Positions 39,189 to 48,130 of a stretch of 64,000 bases of DNA are shown one piece after another. Made by a program: the position numbers and the translations under genes. Position 1 is the stretch's first letter. Every line of letters starts with the position of its first letter. Source of the DNA: Microbacterium sp. Se63.02b (GTDB lineage Bacteria > Actinomycetota > Actinomycetes > Actinomycetales > Microbacteriaceae); the NCBI RefSeq assembly GCF_014171575.1, contig NZ_CP050453.1, forward strand, positions 806,001-870,000. The letters are read 5' to 3'. The notes under the pieces were generated by a model. It saw nothing but the letters and a program-made list of their open reading frames with translations, searched no databases and was not told where the DNA came from.

Positions 39189-39899
39189 TCAGGCGACCGG
39201 CGGGGTACTACGTCTCGCGCTCGCGCCGCGCATGATGCGGGCGACGGCGGTGATGAGGAACAGCTGACCCGTGATGCCCTCGGCCACCGCGACGGCCTGG
39301 CCTCCGGCGCCCGCCGGCACGAGGTTGCCGTACCCGGTCGTCGTGAGCGCGGTGAAGGAGAAGAAGAGCTGGTTGCCCAGCGACTCGGGGCTGTCGTCAC
39401 CGAACAGCGGGGTCGGCGAGATCTGCGACATCAGGTTGTAGACGAACGCGAAGAACATGCCGACCAGGATGTACGCCGTGATCGCGGCGAGCAGCGCCTC
39501 GAGGTCGAGTCCGCGCCGCGTGACCTGGTGCGCGATGATCACCCAGGGCGCGACGAGCAGCGCGACCATCGACGCCGCCGACAGCGGGATGGCCAGCAGA
39601 GGACCGTCGGCTCCGAGCGCCGCCGCCACGATCGCCGCCGCGCCAGCGACGGAGAGGACCACCCACGACACGCGCTGAGCGAGACGGCTCGCTCCGGTGA
39701 CGTAGAAGACCACCGCGACCGTCGCCAGCATGAAGAGGAAGGCCCAGGGGCTCGGATCCGTGCTCGGTTGCAGGGCGCACAGACCGTACGAGGCGATCAG
39801 CAGGGCGAGCACGATCGCGTACCCGATGGCGCGCCTGCTCCACAGTCGCTCGGAGGGGCTCGCCTCCACCCTGTCGTGCATCGACGGCATTCCGGTCAT
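39189..39899 (-). CDS. Potassium channel family protein
   Basis: The 236-residue membrane protein has about six hydrophobic helices. Near residue 195 is a pore loop with the selectivity-filter motif TTTGYGNL, followed by the last helix. This is the voltage-gated-channel-like potassium channel fold without a visible cytosolic regulatory domain. The ATG at 39899 has AAGGAG upstream. It is not related in function to the sugar genes beside it. Confidence 0.85.
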   Translation of the reverse strand: MTGMPSMHDRVEASPSERLWSRRAIGYAIVLALLIASYGLCALQPSTDPSPWAFLFMLATVAVVFYVTGASRLAQRVSWVVLSVAGAAAIVAAALGADGPLLAIPLSAASMVALLVAPWVIIAHQVTRRGLDLEALLAAITAYILVGMFFAFVYNLMSQISPTPLFGDDSPESLGNQLFFSFTALTTTGYGNLVPAGAGGQAVAVAEGITGQLFLITAVARIMRGASARRSTPPVA

Positions 39900-40016
39900 G
39901 GCGTCTCCTTCGCATCGGTGGGTCGAGCGCCGCGATCTGCGGTCAGTATCCCAGCCTGCGAGGGAGTGTTCGGGAGGCGGGGCGGGACGCGGTTCGTGTC
40001 CGCTCCACATACCCGT

Positions 40017-40022
40017 TATGAT
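40017..40022 (+). promoter_or_regulatory. -10 box of the tRNA-Ser gene
   Basis: TATGAT lies 35 bases before the tRNA, with a weak -35 (TTCGTG, 39993-39998) 18 bases further up. Confidence 0.5.
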
Positions 40023-40057
40023 TGCCTGGTGCATCCGTGCTTTCGGGTCGGATGCCT

Positions 40058-40146
40058 GGAGACGTCGCATAGTCCGGCCGAGTGCACCACCCTGCTAAGG
40101 TGGAGTCCCCTCACGGGGACCAGGGGTTCAAATCCCCTCGTCTCCG
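40058..40146 (+). tRNA. tRNA-Ser (GCU anticodon)
   Basis: The acceptor stem GGAGACG pairs with CGTCTCC, with G as discriminator. The anticodon arm CCACC-CTGCTAA-GGTGG presents GCT, reading AGC/AGU serine codons. A long variable arm (CCCCTCACGGGG) is typical of serine tRNAs. The T arm has GGTTCAAATCC. No CCA is encoded. I looked for a repeated tRNA 3' end elsewhere in the window as a sign of an island and saw none. Confidence 0.95.
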
Positions 40147-40200
40147 CACTTTCTTCTTCCAGAAGACCCCTCCGGTCGCCGTCCACGGCAGACTCGAATC

Positions 40201-40875
40201 ATGATCCGCGACATCACGACGGTCGTCTTCGACGTGCTCGGCACTCTCGTCGACGAACCGCGAGGAATCCGTACGTCGATCGTCGACGCCGTGGGGCCGG
40301 GGCATGACTCCGACGAATTGCTCGGCGTCTGGCGCGGGCACGTCGAACGTGAGCAGCGACGCATCGCTCGGGGGGAGCGCGAATACGTCGACACCGTGAC
40401 ACTCGATCACGAAGCCGCCGTGCGGGTGGGTGATACCGCCGGTGTCGACGATCCGGCGGTCATCCAGCGGCTCGCCACCGCGTCCCAGCGTCTGTCGCCG
40501 TGGGACGACGCGGTCGAGGGTGTCGCGCGTCTCGCGGACCGGTTCTCCGTCTTCGGACTGTCGAACGCGGCGCCCGAGACCCTGCGCGGGCTGAGCGCGC
40601 ATACCGGGCTGTCGTGGCATCGAGCCCTGTCGGCCGACGCTGCCCGTGCCTACAAGCCTGCTCCCGAGGTGTACGCCCTCGCCGTGGAGGCGGCAGGCGG
40701 CGATCCGACGCGCGTGCTCATGGTCGCGGCCCACGCGTGGGATCTGCGAGGGGCGCAGGCAGTGGGCATGCGCACCGCCTACGTGCGACGCCCCGTGGGC
40801 GATGCCCCGACCCCGGCCGACGAGTTCGACGGCCGCTTCGACGGGCTTCAGCGACTGGACGACGCCCTGGCCTAG
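40201..40875 (+). CDS. HAD hydrolase, (S)-2-haloacid dehalogenase type
   Basis: The 224-residue HAD-IA protein has the nucleophile motif VFDVLGTLVD, GLSNAAP (motif II), YKPAPEVYALA (motif III lysine) and AAHAWDLRGAQ. The last three match L-2-haloacid dehalogenases, which replace the halogen of 2-haloacids with hydroxyl through an aspartyl ester. Many such proteins act on other substrates. The stop overlaps the stop of the convergent LysR gene. Confidence 0.8.
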   Translation: MIRDITTVVFDVLGTLVDEPRGIRTSIVDAVGPGHDSDELLGVWRGHVEREQRRIARGEREYVDTVTLDHEAAVRVGDTAGVDDPAVIQRLATASQRLSPWDDAVEGVARLADRFSVFGLSNAAPETLRGLSAHTGLSWHRALSADAARAYKPAPEVYALAVEAAGGDPTRVLMVAAHAWDLRGAQAVGMRTAYVRRPVGDAPTPADEFDGRFDGLQRLDDALA

Positions 40876-41810
40876 AGTCCCTGCACCTGCACGAACGTGT
40901 TGCACAGCTGGCGGATCCACTGGTTCTCGATGAGGCCGTCGACCTCCGTGCGCCAGAGCGCCGAGATCGTGAACCGGGGCATCTGCAGGGGAACGGGCGA
41001 CACGCGGAGGTCGAACATCTCGCCCACGCGCACAGCGACGTGCTCGGGGATGGTCGCGATGACGGGAAGGTCGAGGAGGATCGGTCCGATGCCGCTGAAG
41101 TGACTGATCGTGCACAGGGTGTTCCGCTGGTGGCCCATGGCGGCGAGCACCTCGTCGACCCAGCCGCGTTGCAGGTCGTAGGACACGCGAAGGTGACGCG
41201 TCTCGATGTACTCGCGGGTCGTGAGCGGGTTCGAGAGGTTCAGCAGCCGCGGGTTGTGCACACAGCGGTAGTCGCCGGAGAACATCGGCTCGGCCCGGAA
41301 GTCGGCGGCCATGTGCGCGGGGGTCGTGGTGAGCACGACATCGATGAGCGGGTCGTCGAGCGTCTCCCGCCACAGATGACTATTCGTCTGGTGGATGGCG
41401 AAGTTCACGCTCCAGTTGTGGTCGAGCTTCTGTCGCGCGACCCAGGGTCCGAACAGCATCTCGATGTCGTCCGACATCGCGAGGTGGAACGTGCGTGCGC
41501 TCTGCCACGGCTCGAACTCGACGTCGTCGAGGATGACCGCAGCGATCGTGCTCAGGCTCGGACCGATGCTCAACGACAGGGAAAGAGCCTTCGGCGTCGG
41601 GGTCATCCCCGAGCGGGACCGCTCGAACAGCGGGTCGTCGAAGAGCTTCCTGAGTCGGCCGAGCGCAGCGCTCACGGCGCTCTGCGAAAGGCTCAGCTTG
41701 TAGCCCGCTCGGGTGACGCTGCCCTCCTGCATGAGGGCCTGGAACACGACGAGCAGGTTGAGATCCACCTGGTGTAAATCGATCCTGTTGATACTGCCCA
41801 TGATAAACAT
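40872..41810 (-). CDS. LysR family regulator (NodD/NahR-like), divergent from the nitrilase operon
   Basis: The 312-residue LysR regulator has the N-terminus DLHQVDLNLLVVFQALMQEG and helix-turn-helix SLSQSAVSAALGRLRKLF, the pattern of the NodD/NahR/LinR subgroup that activates catabolic genes in response to aromatic or acidic inducers. The C-terminal effector domain is of normal length. It is divergent from the MHS transporter at 41882, with a 71-bp shared control region. This arrangement predicts activation of the 41882-47613 operon. Confidence 0.87.
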   Translation of the reverse strand: MFIMGSINRIDLHQVDLNLLVVFQALMQEGSVTRAGYKLSLSQSAVSAALGRLRKLFDDPLFERSRSGMTPTPKALSLSLSIGPSLSTIAAVILDDVEFEPWQSARTFHLAMSDDIEMLFGPWVARQKLDHNWSVNFAIHQTNSHLWRETLDDPLIDVVLTTTPAHMAADFRAEPMFSGDYRCVHNPRLLNLSNPLTTREYIETRHLRVSYDLQRGWVDEVLAAMGHQRNTLCTISHFSGIGPILLDLPVIATIPEHVAVRVGEMFDLRVSPVPLQMPRFTISALWRTEVDGLIENQWIRQLCNTFVQVQGL

Positions 41811-41814
41811 CGGT

Positions 41815-41843
41815 TTGACTGTTGTCGATATGCACCGCAGATT
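41815..41843 (+). promoter_or_regulatory. Putative promoter of the MHS transporter-nitrilase operon
   Basis: TTGACT (41815-41820) and CAGATT (41838-41843) are separated by 17 bases in the gap between the divergent LysR gene and the transporter. The -10 is weak, as expected for an activator-dependent promoter. Confidence 0.4.
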
Positions 41844-41881
41844 GGGGGATGAGACTTCATGTGACCAAGGGAGATCACGCC

Positions 41882-43225
41882 ATGGACGACACCGCCACCG
41901 ACAGGTCAGCCTCGGCTGCTGCCGAGCATCCGATCACCGCGACGACCGCACTGACCCGTTCCGACCGCACCCGCCGCATGACGGCCGTCGGCATCGGCAA
42001 CTTCATGGAGTGGTTCGACTTCGCCATCTACGGCTATTTCGCCGCCATCATCGGCGCCCAGTTCTTCCCCTCGGGGAACGCGACCGCGGAGATGCTCTCG
42101 GCGCTCGCGGTCTTCGCGGTCGGGTTCATCTCCCGGCCCTTCGGCGCTCTCATCCTCGGCCCGCTCGGTGACAAGCTCGGCAGGCGGAGCGTGCTGATCA
42201 TCACCGTCCTCGGCATGGGCATCGTCACCACCCTGATCGGACTGACCCCGTCTTTCGAGACGATCGGCATCGCGGCCCCGATCATCATCGTCGTCCTGCG
42301 GCTGCTGCAGGGCGGGTTCGCCGGGAGCGAGTGGACCAGCGCCGCCGCCTACATCGGGGAGAGCGCGCCGACGAAGAAGCGCGCCATCTACGCGAGCGTC
42401 GTCACCGGCACGGCCGGGCTCGCGTTCCTCGTCGGCACCGTCACCGCGGCGACCCTCACGGTCGCGATCCCGGAAGACGCCCTCAACACGTGGGGCTGGC
42501 GCATCCCGTTCATCGGCTCGCTGCTCATGGCCGTGATCGCGATCTACATCCGCCGGAAGCTCGTCGACACCCCGGTGTTCGAGGAGGTCGAGCGCAAGCG
42601 CGCGGCGAACACGATCGAGCACACCGCCGCATCGGCGAAGGTCAAGGCCTTCGTGATGACGCTCGCGTTCTCCGGTGTCTTCGGGGTGAGCCTCTACTAC
42701 CTCATCACGTACATGAACAACTTCCTCTCCGGACCGGTGGGGATGCCCCGCGTCGACGCGCTCGTGGTGTGCGGAATCGTGATGGCGATCTATGTGGCGT
42801 TCAACCCTCTCGTCGGCGTCGTCGTCGACCGCATCGGGCGGCGTCCGGTGCTCTTCACCGGGCTCATCGGTCTGGTCGTGTGGAGCGTCCCCGCGTTCTG
42901 GCTGATGAGCACGGGGAACCCGTGGCTCGCCGGCATCGCGATGGTCCCGTTCGCCCTCTTCGTGGCGTGCACGGCAGTCGTGAACAACGTCCTGCTCGTC
43001 GAGGTCTTCCCCGCGTCGATCCGCGCCACCGGTTCGGCGATCGGATACAACGTCGCCTACGCCGTCCTCGCAGGACCGGGCCCGCTCATCGCCGCGGCGC
43101 TGGTCGCCGGCACCGGCATCCTCATCTCGCCGGCCTTCTACGTGATCGCCGTCGCCGTGCTCGCCCTCGGGATCCTTCTGCCCACGCTGAAGGAGACCAA
43201 AGGCATCGACATCTCCCGTGGCTGA
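41882..43225 (+). CDS. MFS transporter, MHS (metabolite:proton symporter) family
   Basis: The 447-residue protein has about 12 membrane helices of the ProP/ShiA/KgtP-like family. It shows GIGNFMEWFDFAIYGYFA in helix 1, the MFS loop GPLGDKLGRRSVL, GGFAGSEWTSA, and a second loop VDRIGRRPVL. MHS proteins import organic acids, betaines and aromatic acids with protons. The start ATG follows AAGGGAG. It is the first gene of a tight six-gene operon, so it probably imports the compound the operon degrades. Confidence 0.88.
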   Translation: MDDTATDRSASAAAEHPITATTALTRSDRTRRMTAVGIGNFMEWFDFAIYGYFAAIIGAQFFPSGNATAEMLSALAVFAVGFISRPFGALILGPLGDKLGRRSVLIITVLGMGIVTTLIGLTPSFETIGIAAPIIIVVLRLLQGGFAGSEWTSAAAYIGESAPTKKRAIYASVVTGTAGLAFLVGTVTAATLTVAIPEDALNTWGWRIPFIGSLLMAVIAIYIRRKLVDTPVFEEVERKRAANTIEHTAASAKVKAFVMTLAFSGVFGVSLYYLITYMNNFLSGPVGMPRVDALVVCGIVMAIYVAFNPLVGVVVDRIGRRPVLFTGLIGLVVWSVPAFWLMSTGNPWLAGIAMVPFALFVACTAVVNNVLLVEVFPASIRATGSAIGYNVAYAVLAGPGPLIAAALVAGTGILISPAFYVIAVAVLALGILLPTLKETKGIDISRG

Positions 43226-43268
43226 GCGCTCGGGCATGTCGGAGGCAAGGCAGACGGAGGAGGAGACG

Positions 43269-44198
43269 ATGACGGATACGCACAGGGTCGCGGTGGTGCA
43301 GGCGGCGGCGATCCCCTTCGACGCCGCGGCCTCGACCGGCAAAGCGGTGAAGCTGCTCGCCGAGGCGGCTCAGGGCGGCGCCCAGGTGGTGGTCTTCCCC
43401 GAGGCGTTCATCGGGGGATACCCGAAGGGCAGCACCTTCGGATCGCCCGTCGGGATCAGGACGGAGCAGGGACGGGATCAGTATCGGCGGTATGCCGAGG
43501 GCGCCGTCCGCGTCGATGGTCCGGAGATCGCGCAGCTCTGCGAGGCCGCACGAGAGCACGGGGTGTTCGTGGTCATCGGCATCATCGAACGCCTCGGCAA
43601 CACCCTCTTCTGCACAGCGGTCATGATCGACCCGAACAGCGGCGTCGCCGGTCTCCACCGCAAGCTCATGCCCACGGGTGCCGAACGACTGATCTGGGGC
43701 TTCGGCGACGGATCGACGCTCGACACGGTCGATTCACCGGCGGGCCGCATCGGCACCGTCATCTGCTGGGAGAACTACATGCCGCTGCTGCGACAGGCGA
43801 TGTATGCCAAGGGCGTCGAGCTGTACTGCGTTCCGACGGCCGATGACCGGCCGACCTGGGCGGCGACCATGATGCACGTCGCCGTCGAAGGGCGCACCCA
43901 TGTGCTCTCGGCGTGCCAGTTCATCACCAAGGATGCCTTCCCGGCGGACCATCCGTTCGATGCGGAACCGCCGCACGGCGACACGGTGATGCGCGGCGGG
44001 AGCATGATCGTCGCACCGTCCGGGGAGGTCCTCGCCGGTCCGGTCTTCGATGAGGAGACGATTCTGTTCGCCGACATCGACCAGGGCGACAAGACCCGAT
44101 CCCACCTTGATTTCGACGCTGTGGGGCACTACTCACGACCGGATGTCTTCGAGCTCCGTGTCGACACACGCCCGCAGCGCTCCGTCGTCTTCGACTGA
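43269..44198 (+). CDS. Nitrilase family carbon-nitrogen hydrolase
   Basis: The 309-residue protein has the full Glu-Lys-Cys triad: VVFPEAFIGGYP (near residue 45), GLHRKLMPTGAERL (near residue 130) and TVICWENYMPLLR (near residue 162). The GYPKG and CWENYMP wording is that of true aliphatic/aryl nitrilases rather than amidases, which turn a nitrile into a carboxylic acid and ammonia. The ATG at 43269 has GGAGGAG upstream. It is in an operon with the transporter before and a dehydrogenase after (31-base gap). The substrate is unknown. Confidence 0.87.
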   Translation: MTDTHRVAVVQAAAIPFDAAASTGKAVKLLAEAAQGGAQVVVFPEAFIGGYPKGSTFGSPVGIRTEQGRDQYRRYAEGAVRVDGPEIAQLCEAAREHGVFVVIGIIERLGNTLFCTAVMIDPNSGVAGLHRKLMPTGAERLIWGFGDGSTLDTVDSPAGRIGTVICWENYMPLLRQAMYAKGVELYCVPTADDRPTWAATMMHVAVEGRTHVLSACQFITKDAFPADHPFDAEPPHGDTVMRGGSMIVAPSGEVLAGPVFDEETILFADIDQGDKTRSHLDFDAVGHYSRPDVFELRVDTRPQRSVVFD

Positions 44199-44228
44199 GC
44201 ACGCACGGGCTCGAGGGAAAGGCGACGG

Positions 44229-45129
44229 ATGTCGACCACACTGTTCATCGGTCTCGGCCACATGGGGGCCCCCATGGCCATCAGACATGCGCGCGTCCAC
44301 CCCACGGCGGTCTTCGACCTGTCCGGCGAGGCGGTCGCGGAGGTCGTGCGCTCCGGAGGGGCCGTCGCCGTGGATGCGCTCGACGACCTCCCCGCCGGCG
44401 TCGGAGCCGTCATCCTGATGCTTCCGACCAGCAGACACGTCGAGAGCATCCTCCTCGGAGGGGAGGGGCTGCTGGCGACGCTCGAGTCGGGGACGATCGT
44501 GATCGACATGGGCTCGAGCGAACCGGACAGCACCCGCGCGCTGGCAGCGGAGGCAGCTCGCCGGGGCATCGACTATGTCGACGCCCCGGTGTCCGGCGGC
44601 GTCCCCAAGGCCGTGTCGGGCGAGCTGGCGATCATGGTCGGGGGACGACGGCGGCCGTCGAGCGGGCGATGCCGCACCTCGACGTGCTGGGGCCTCGATC
44701 CTGCACGTCGGCCCCGCCGGTGCCGGAGACGCCGCGAAAGCTCTGAACAACCTCGTGAGTGCGAGCAACATCGCCGTGGCCAGCGAGGCGCTCTCGATCG
44801 CGGAGCGCTTCGGGATCGACCCCGAAACCATGACCGCGGTGCTCAACGAGGCGACGGGACGCAGTCAGGCCACCGAACTGAAGTTCCCCCGGTACATCCT
44901 CACCGGCTCGTTCGACAGCGGCTTCGCCTACGACCTCATGCTCAAGGACATGACGATCGCGATGGGCATCGCAGACGGACTCGAGACGCCGGTGGTCGAC
45001 ACCGTCTTCGAGACGTTGCGCGGGTCACGCGGACGCCTCGGCGACGCCCCGGACCATACCGAGATCGGTCGGCTGTACGGACTCGGCACGACCCCGCACG
45101 ACCCCACAGAGAAGGAGACATCGAAGTGA
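44229..45129 (+). CDS. Beta-hydroxyacid dehydrogenase, 3-hydroxyisobutyrate/tartronate-semialdehyde type (frameshifted)
   Basis: The repaired 300-residue NAD(P) enzyme of the 6-phosphogluconate/3-hydroxyisobutyrate dehydrogenase family starts LFIGLGHMGAPMA. It has the substrate signature YVDAPVSGGVPKAVSG near residue 117 and the catalytic-lysine segment AGDAAKALNN. It would oxidise a 3-hydroxyacid or reduce a semialdehyde. Two breaks lie between 44640 and 44700; the intended sequence runs VGGDDAAVERAMPHLDVLGASILHVG. The GTG of the next gene overlaps its stop. Confidence 0.8.
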
Positions 45130-45551
45130 GCGATTCCCCCGCATCCCTCGACCCCCAGGCGTACATCGACGACATGGCGGCGAAGCGAGGATACGTCCTC
45201 GACTATCACAAGGTCATGGCGAAACAGGATTTCCCTGTGCTCCAGGCCGCCAACCACATGGTGTCTGCGGCCTACCTCGACCAGCGCACGCTCGACCGCA
45301 AGACGAAGGAGCTGATCTTCATCGTCTCGCTCACGGTGATGCGCGCGTCCAAGGGGCACATCCAATCGCACATCCGGGTCGCGCTCGATCTGGGCCTGAC
45401 ACCGACCGAGATCCTGGAGGCGATCGAGATCGCTCTTCCCGAAGCGGGCATCGTCGCCTTCCAGACCGGGTTCGAGGCCTGGCGCGAGGTCGTGGGCGCC
45501 GACGGCATCGAGCCCAGCGTCGAGGTCCATCAGGGCGGCTCGGGCGAGTAG
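45126..45551 (+). CDS. Carboxymuconolactone decarboxylase family protein
   Basis: The 141-residue all-helical protein is of the CMD/AhpD-like family, with the core LDRKTKELIFIVSLTVMRAS and HIQSHIRVALDLGLTPTEIL. The CxxC of AhpD peroxidase-type members is absent, so a decarboxylase or lactonase-like role is more likely than an antioxidant one. The GTG start is set by the GTGA overlap with the dehydrogenase stop. A substrate beyond the operon context cannot be named. Confidence 0.82.
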   Translation: MSDSPASLDPQAYIDDMAAKRGYVLDYHKVMAKQDFPVLQAANHMVSAAYLDQRTLDRKTKELIFIVSLTVMRASKGHIQSHIRVALDLGLTPTEILEAIEIALPEAGIVAFQTGFEAWREVVGADGIEPSVEVHQGGSGE

Positions 45552-45583
45552 CCCGGCCCGACGACGAGTCTCGGAGGATCAGG

Positions 45584-46393
45584 ATGCCGGAGATGCAGAG
45601 CGAGACCCGCGAGTGGCAGGTCGTCATCGTCAAGCACGGAACGCGCAGCACCACCCGGTCGGACGCCTTCATGAACTACTCGTTCTACGGGGAGCATGAT
45701 GCTCCCTTCCGTCTCGACTATTTCTTCTGGGTCCTTCGCAGCGGCGACGACGTGGTGATCGTCGACACCGGGTATTCGGGCACGGAGGGCCGCAGACGAG
45801 GGCGCGAGGTGCTCGTCGATCCGGTCGACGCCCTCCGCGCGCTCGACATCGACCCGACGGCGGGTCATCCCGTGGTGATCACCCATGCGCACTACGACCA
45901 CATCGGCAACCTGACCGCGTTCCCGCGATCGCCGATCCACATCTCGCAGGCCGAGGTGGGGTTCTGGACGGGGCCGATGGCCGAGAAGACCCTGTTCGCG
46001 CACTTCGGCGATGCGTCCGCCGGCGAGGCGATGGCGTCCGCCGAGTCCGACGGTCGACTCCGCGTCTTCCGTGAGCACGTCGACGTCGCACCCGGCGTGC
46101 GTGTGACCGCGGTGGGAGGGCACACCCCGGGACAGGCGATCGTCGAAGTGCACACGAGCGAGGGACTGGTGATCCTCGCGAGCGATGCGATGCACTTCCA
46201 TGAAGAGCTGGAGGGGGACAAGCTGTTCCAGTCCATGGCGGACCTGCCGCTGTCGTTCGAGGTGCTGGAGGAGCTGCGCTCCCGCTCGGCCGCCCATCTG
46301 ATCAGCGGTCACGATGCGGGGGAACTCGATCGGCACAGCCCGGTGGGCGGCCTGCTGAGGGGACTGGCGGCGACGATCGGTCGATGGCGATGA
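45584..46393 (+). CDS. MBL-fold metallo-hydrolase (lactonase-like)
   Basis: The 269-residue metallo-beta-lactamase-fold protein has the zinc motif THAHYDHIGN near residue 107, an early VIVDTGYSG, VGGHTPGQ (third His), LASDAMHF (bridging Asp) and ISGHDAG (last His). The full set of ligands supports an active dinuclear hydrolase. The layout is that of the AttM/AiiA-like lactonase group, but in a catabolic operon a lactone or ester intermediate is the likelier substrate than a signal molecule. The Shine-Dalgarno sequence is GGAGGAT. Confidence 0.82.
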   Translation: MPEMQSETREWQVVIVKHGTRSTTRSDAFMNYSFYGEHDAPFRLDYFFWVLRSGDDVVIVDTGYSGTEGRRRGREVLVDPVDALRALDIDPTAGHPVVITHAHYDHIGNLTAFPRSPIHISQAEVGFWTGPMAEKTLFAHFGDASAGEAMASAESDGRLRVFREHVDVAPGVRVTAVGGHTPGQAIVEVHTSEGLVILASDAMHFHEELEGDKLFQSMADLPLSFEVLEELRSRSAAHLISGHDAGELDRHSPVGGLLRGLAATIGRWR

Positions 46394-47613
46394 GCGACCG
46401 GTGGGATCAGGTGGTCGCCGACTCGCACGTGGGTGCGCTCGTCCGAGGGGTCGACACCGTCTTCTCGATCCAGGGGAGCAGCTGGACGGTGGTGTTCTCC
46501 GTCTCCGACCGCGTCATGCGGCGGATGGAGCTCGGAGAAGGAGACTGCGGGCCACGGTTCGTGCTGCGTGCGACGGACGAGGTGTGGGCTCTCGTCCTCG
46601 CCGAGCGTCCGGCGCCCGGATGGCAGAGTCCCCTCCACCTCGTCCGGACCGGGAGCATGGTCGTCGAGGGCGACGAGCGGGAGTATCTGCGGCACCTGCA
46701 CGTCGTGCGCGCGGTGATCGAGGCCGCACGGCACACGGAGGCGATCGACGCCGTCGTGCCGCGCCGTCCGCTCTCTGCGGTCGGCAGCTACCATCGCGTA
46801 CATTCGGCACTCGGCACCGCCGACATCTACGTCGAGAGGTGCGGTTCCGGTCCGCAGCTGCTGGCTCTCGCGACCGCGGGCAGTGACACGTCGCAATGGC
46901 ACGGACTCATCACCGAGACGGACGTGACCGACCGCTACGAGCTGATCACGGTCGATCTGCCCTGGCACGGTCGATCGAGTCCGATCTTCGGCGACCCCGC
47001 AGGGTCGTGGACGCTCACGCCGGCTCGATACACGGACTTCATCGTCTCGGTCGCCGACGCGCTGGAGCTGCCGTGCCCCACACTGGTCGGCGCATCGATG
47101 GCCGGAGCGGCTGTGGTGCATGCGCTCGCGACGCATCAGGACCGCTTCGCCGGAGCAGTGGCATGTCAGGTCGGGCACGGGGTCGGCAATCGCGCTGTCG
47201 CGGAGCTCAGAGCTGCCGACATCGATGCCTCGGTGTTCGTGCCCGAGTGGACCTACGGGCTGATGAACCCCGCATCGCCGTCGTCATCTCGCACGAGGGT
47301 CTGGTGGGGGTACTCGTCCGGCGGGCACGGACTGTACGCCGCAGACATCGACTCGTATCAGCAATGGCGCTTCGAAGACGTGGCCGCCCTGCTCACCTCT
47401 GCGAGTCCGCACATCGCCGTGCTCAGCGGCAGTTACGACACGAGTGTGCCGCCCGAGGCCTCGCGCGCGCTCGCCGCAGCGATCCCGAACGCGTCCTTCG
47501 CCGAGATGCCGGAGCTCGGGCACTTTCCGCACGCTGAGAATCCGCGACGATTCTCGGCGCACCTGGAGTCCGCGCTCGAGCGCGTGGCGCAGCATCCTTC
47601 ACGATCCGGGTGA
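46390..47613 (+). CDS. Alpha/beta hydrolase with N-terminal SCP2-like domain
   Basis: There are two parts in about 407 residues. Residues 1 to about 115 look like a sterol-carrier-protein-2-type fold (WTVVFSVSDRVMRRMELGEG, then GSMVVEGDEREYLRHLHV). Residues from about 135 are an alpha/beta hydrolase with the nucleophile elbow VGASMAGAA, the acid in LSGSYDTSVPPE and the histidine in ELGHFPHAENP. It probably hydrolyses an ester or C-C bond of a hydrophobic intermediate. The ATG at 46390 overlaps the MBL stop; 46384 is an alternative. The SCP2 call is from pattern only. Confidence 0.75.
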   Translation: MSDRWDQVVADSHVGALVRGVDTVFSIQGSSWTVVFSVSDRVMRRMELGEGDCGPRFVLRATDEVWALVLAERPAPGWQSPLHLVRTGSMVVEGDEREYLRHLHVVRAVIEAARHTEAIDAVVPRRPLSAVGSYHRVHSALGTADIYVERCGSGPQLLALATAGSDTSQWHGLITETDVTDRYELITVDLPWHGRSSPIFGDPAGSWTLTPARYTDFIVSVADALELPCPTLVGASMAGAAVVHALATHQDRFAGAVACQVGHGVGNRAVAELRAADIDASVFVPEWTYGLMNPASPSSSRTRVWWGYSSGGHGLYAADIDSYQQWRFEDVAALLTSASPHIAVLSGSYDTSVPPEASRALAAAIPNASFAEMPELGHFPHAENPRRFSAHLESALERVAQHPSRSG

Positions 47614-48129
47614 TGCAGGCGGGCGGGCGCCCTCCGAGCGGGCGACGCCGATCAGTTCGACCTCTGTCGACTCGTCGGCGATCCCGAACCGGATCAGCGC
47701 TCGCGGGTCGGCGCGGTAATCGGGCGGAGCGGTCGGGAGCGCGGCAGCGTCGAGCAGGGTGAAGTCCGCCGCGGAGCCGACGATGCGAAGGGTCCCGACG
47801 GGGAGGCAATCGGCCACGAACTGCACCTCCTTCTCGTGCTGGTGCACGACCGCAGCGGTGATCGACCACGCGGTGAACTCGTTCGCGGTGCGTGCGCAGA
47901 CCCAGTTCTGCTGGGCGACGCCGGTCACGCGCAGCAGGGCGGTGTTGCCGCGAAGGCGCGTCGACTGTCGCAGCTCGAGGAGCACACCGACGGCTCCACC
48001 GAGCACGTCGACGATGACCCGCGTGATCTGGGCGCCGATCAGAGCGTCGGCGTGCAGGAACGGATTCTCCTCGTCCTGGAGGCTCGGAAATTCGCGGGGG
48101 ACGCCGATGAGCAGGTCCCTAACCTTCAT
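47599..48129 (-). CDS. Hypothetical protein, unknown family
   Basis: I do not recognise this 176-residue protein. It has no signal peptide or membrane segment. It has a compact hydrophobic pattern (VIVDVLGGAVGVLLELR, TAAVVHQHEKEVQFVADCLPVGTLRIVG) and a Pro/Ala-rich tail. Coding potential is supported by an intact frame of normal codon use in a tightly packed strand switch. Its last codons overlap the end of the convergent alpha/beta hydrolase by 15 bases. It lies between the two operons of the catabolic cluster and may be an accessory enzyme or a binding protein for a pathway intermediate. Confidence 0.6.
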   Translation of the reverse strand: MKVRDLLIGVPREFPSLQDEENPFLHADALIGAQITRVIVDVLGGAVGVLLELRQSTRLRGNTALLRVTGVAQQNWVCARTANEFTAWSITAAVVHQHEKEVQFVADCLPVGTLRIVGSAADFTLLDAAALPTAPPDYRADPRALIRFGIADESTEVELIGVARSEGARPPASPGS

Positions 48130-48130
48130 G

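Noticed and set aside
36112..39267. A 1051-codon plus-strand frame opposite the rhamnosidase
   Set aside because: The antisense frame of the GH78 gene has no recognisable motif and a composition typical of complementary-strand frames in GC-rich DNA.
40058..40146. tRNA-Ser as an integration site of a genomic island
   Set aside because: No repeat of the tRNA 3' end, integrase or mobility gene is seen on either side in the window.
40201..40875. Evidence for haloacid degradation by the neighbouring operon
   Set aside because: The HAD gene is convergent with the LysR gene and not part of the operon. The dehalogenase label is family resemblance only.
45584..46393. Quorum-quenching acyl-homoserine lactonase
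   Set aside because: The zinc ligands fit the family, but the gene is embedded in a catabolic operon and nothing links it to signalling.
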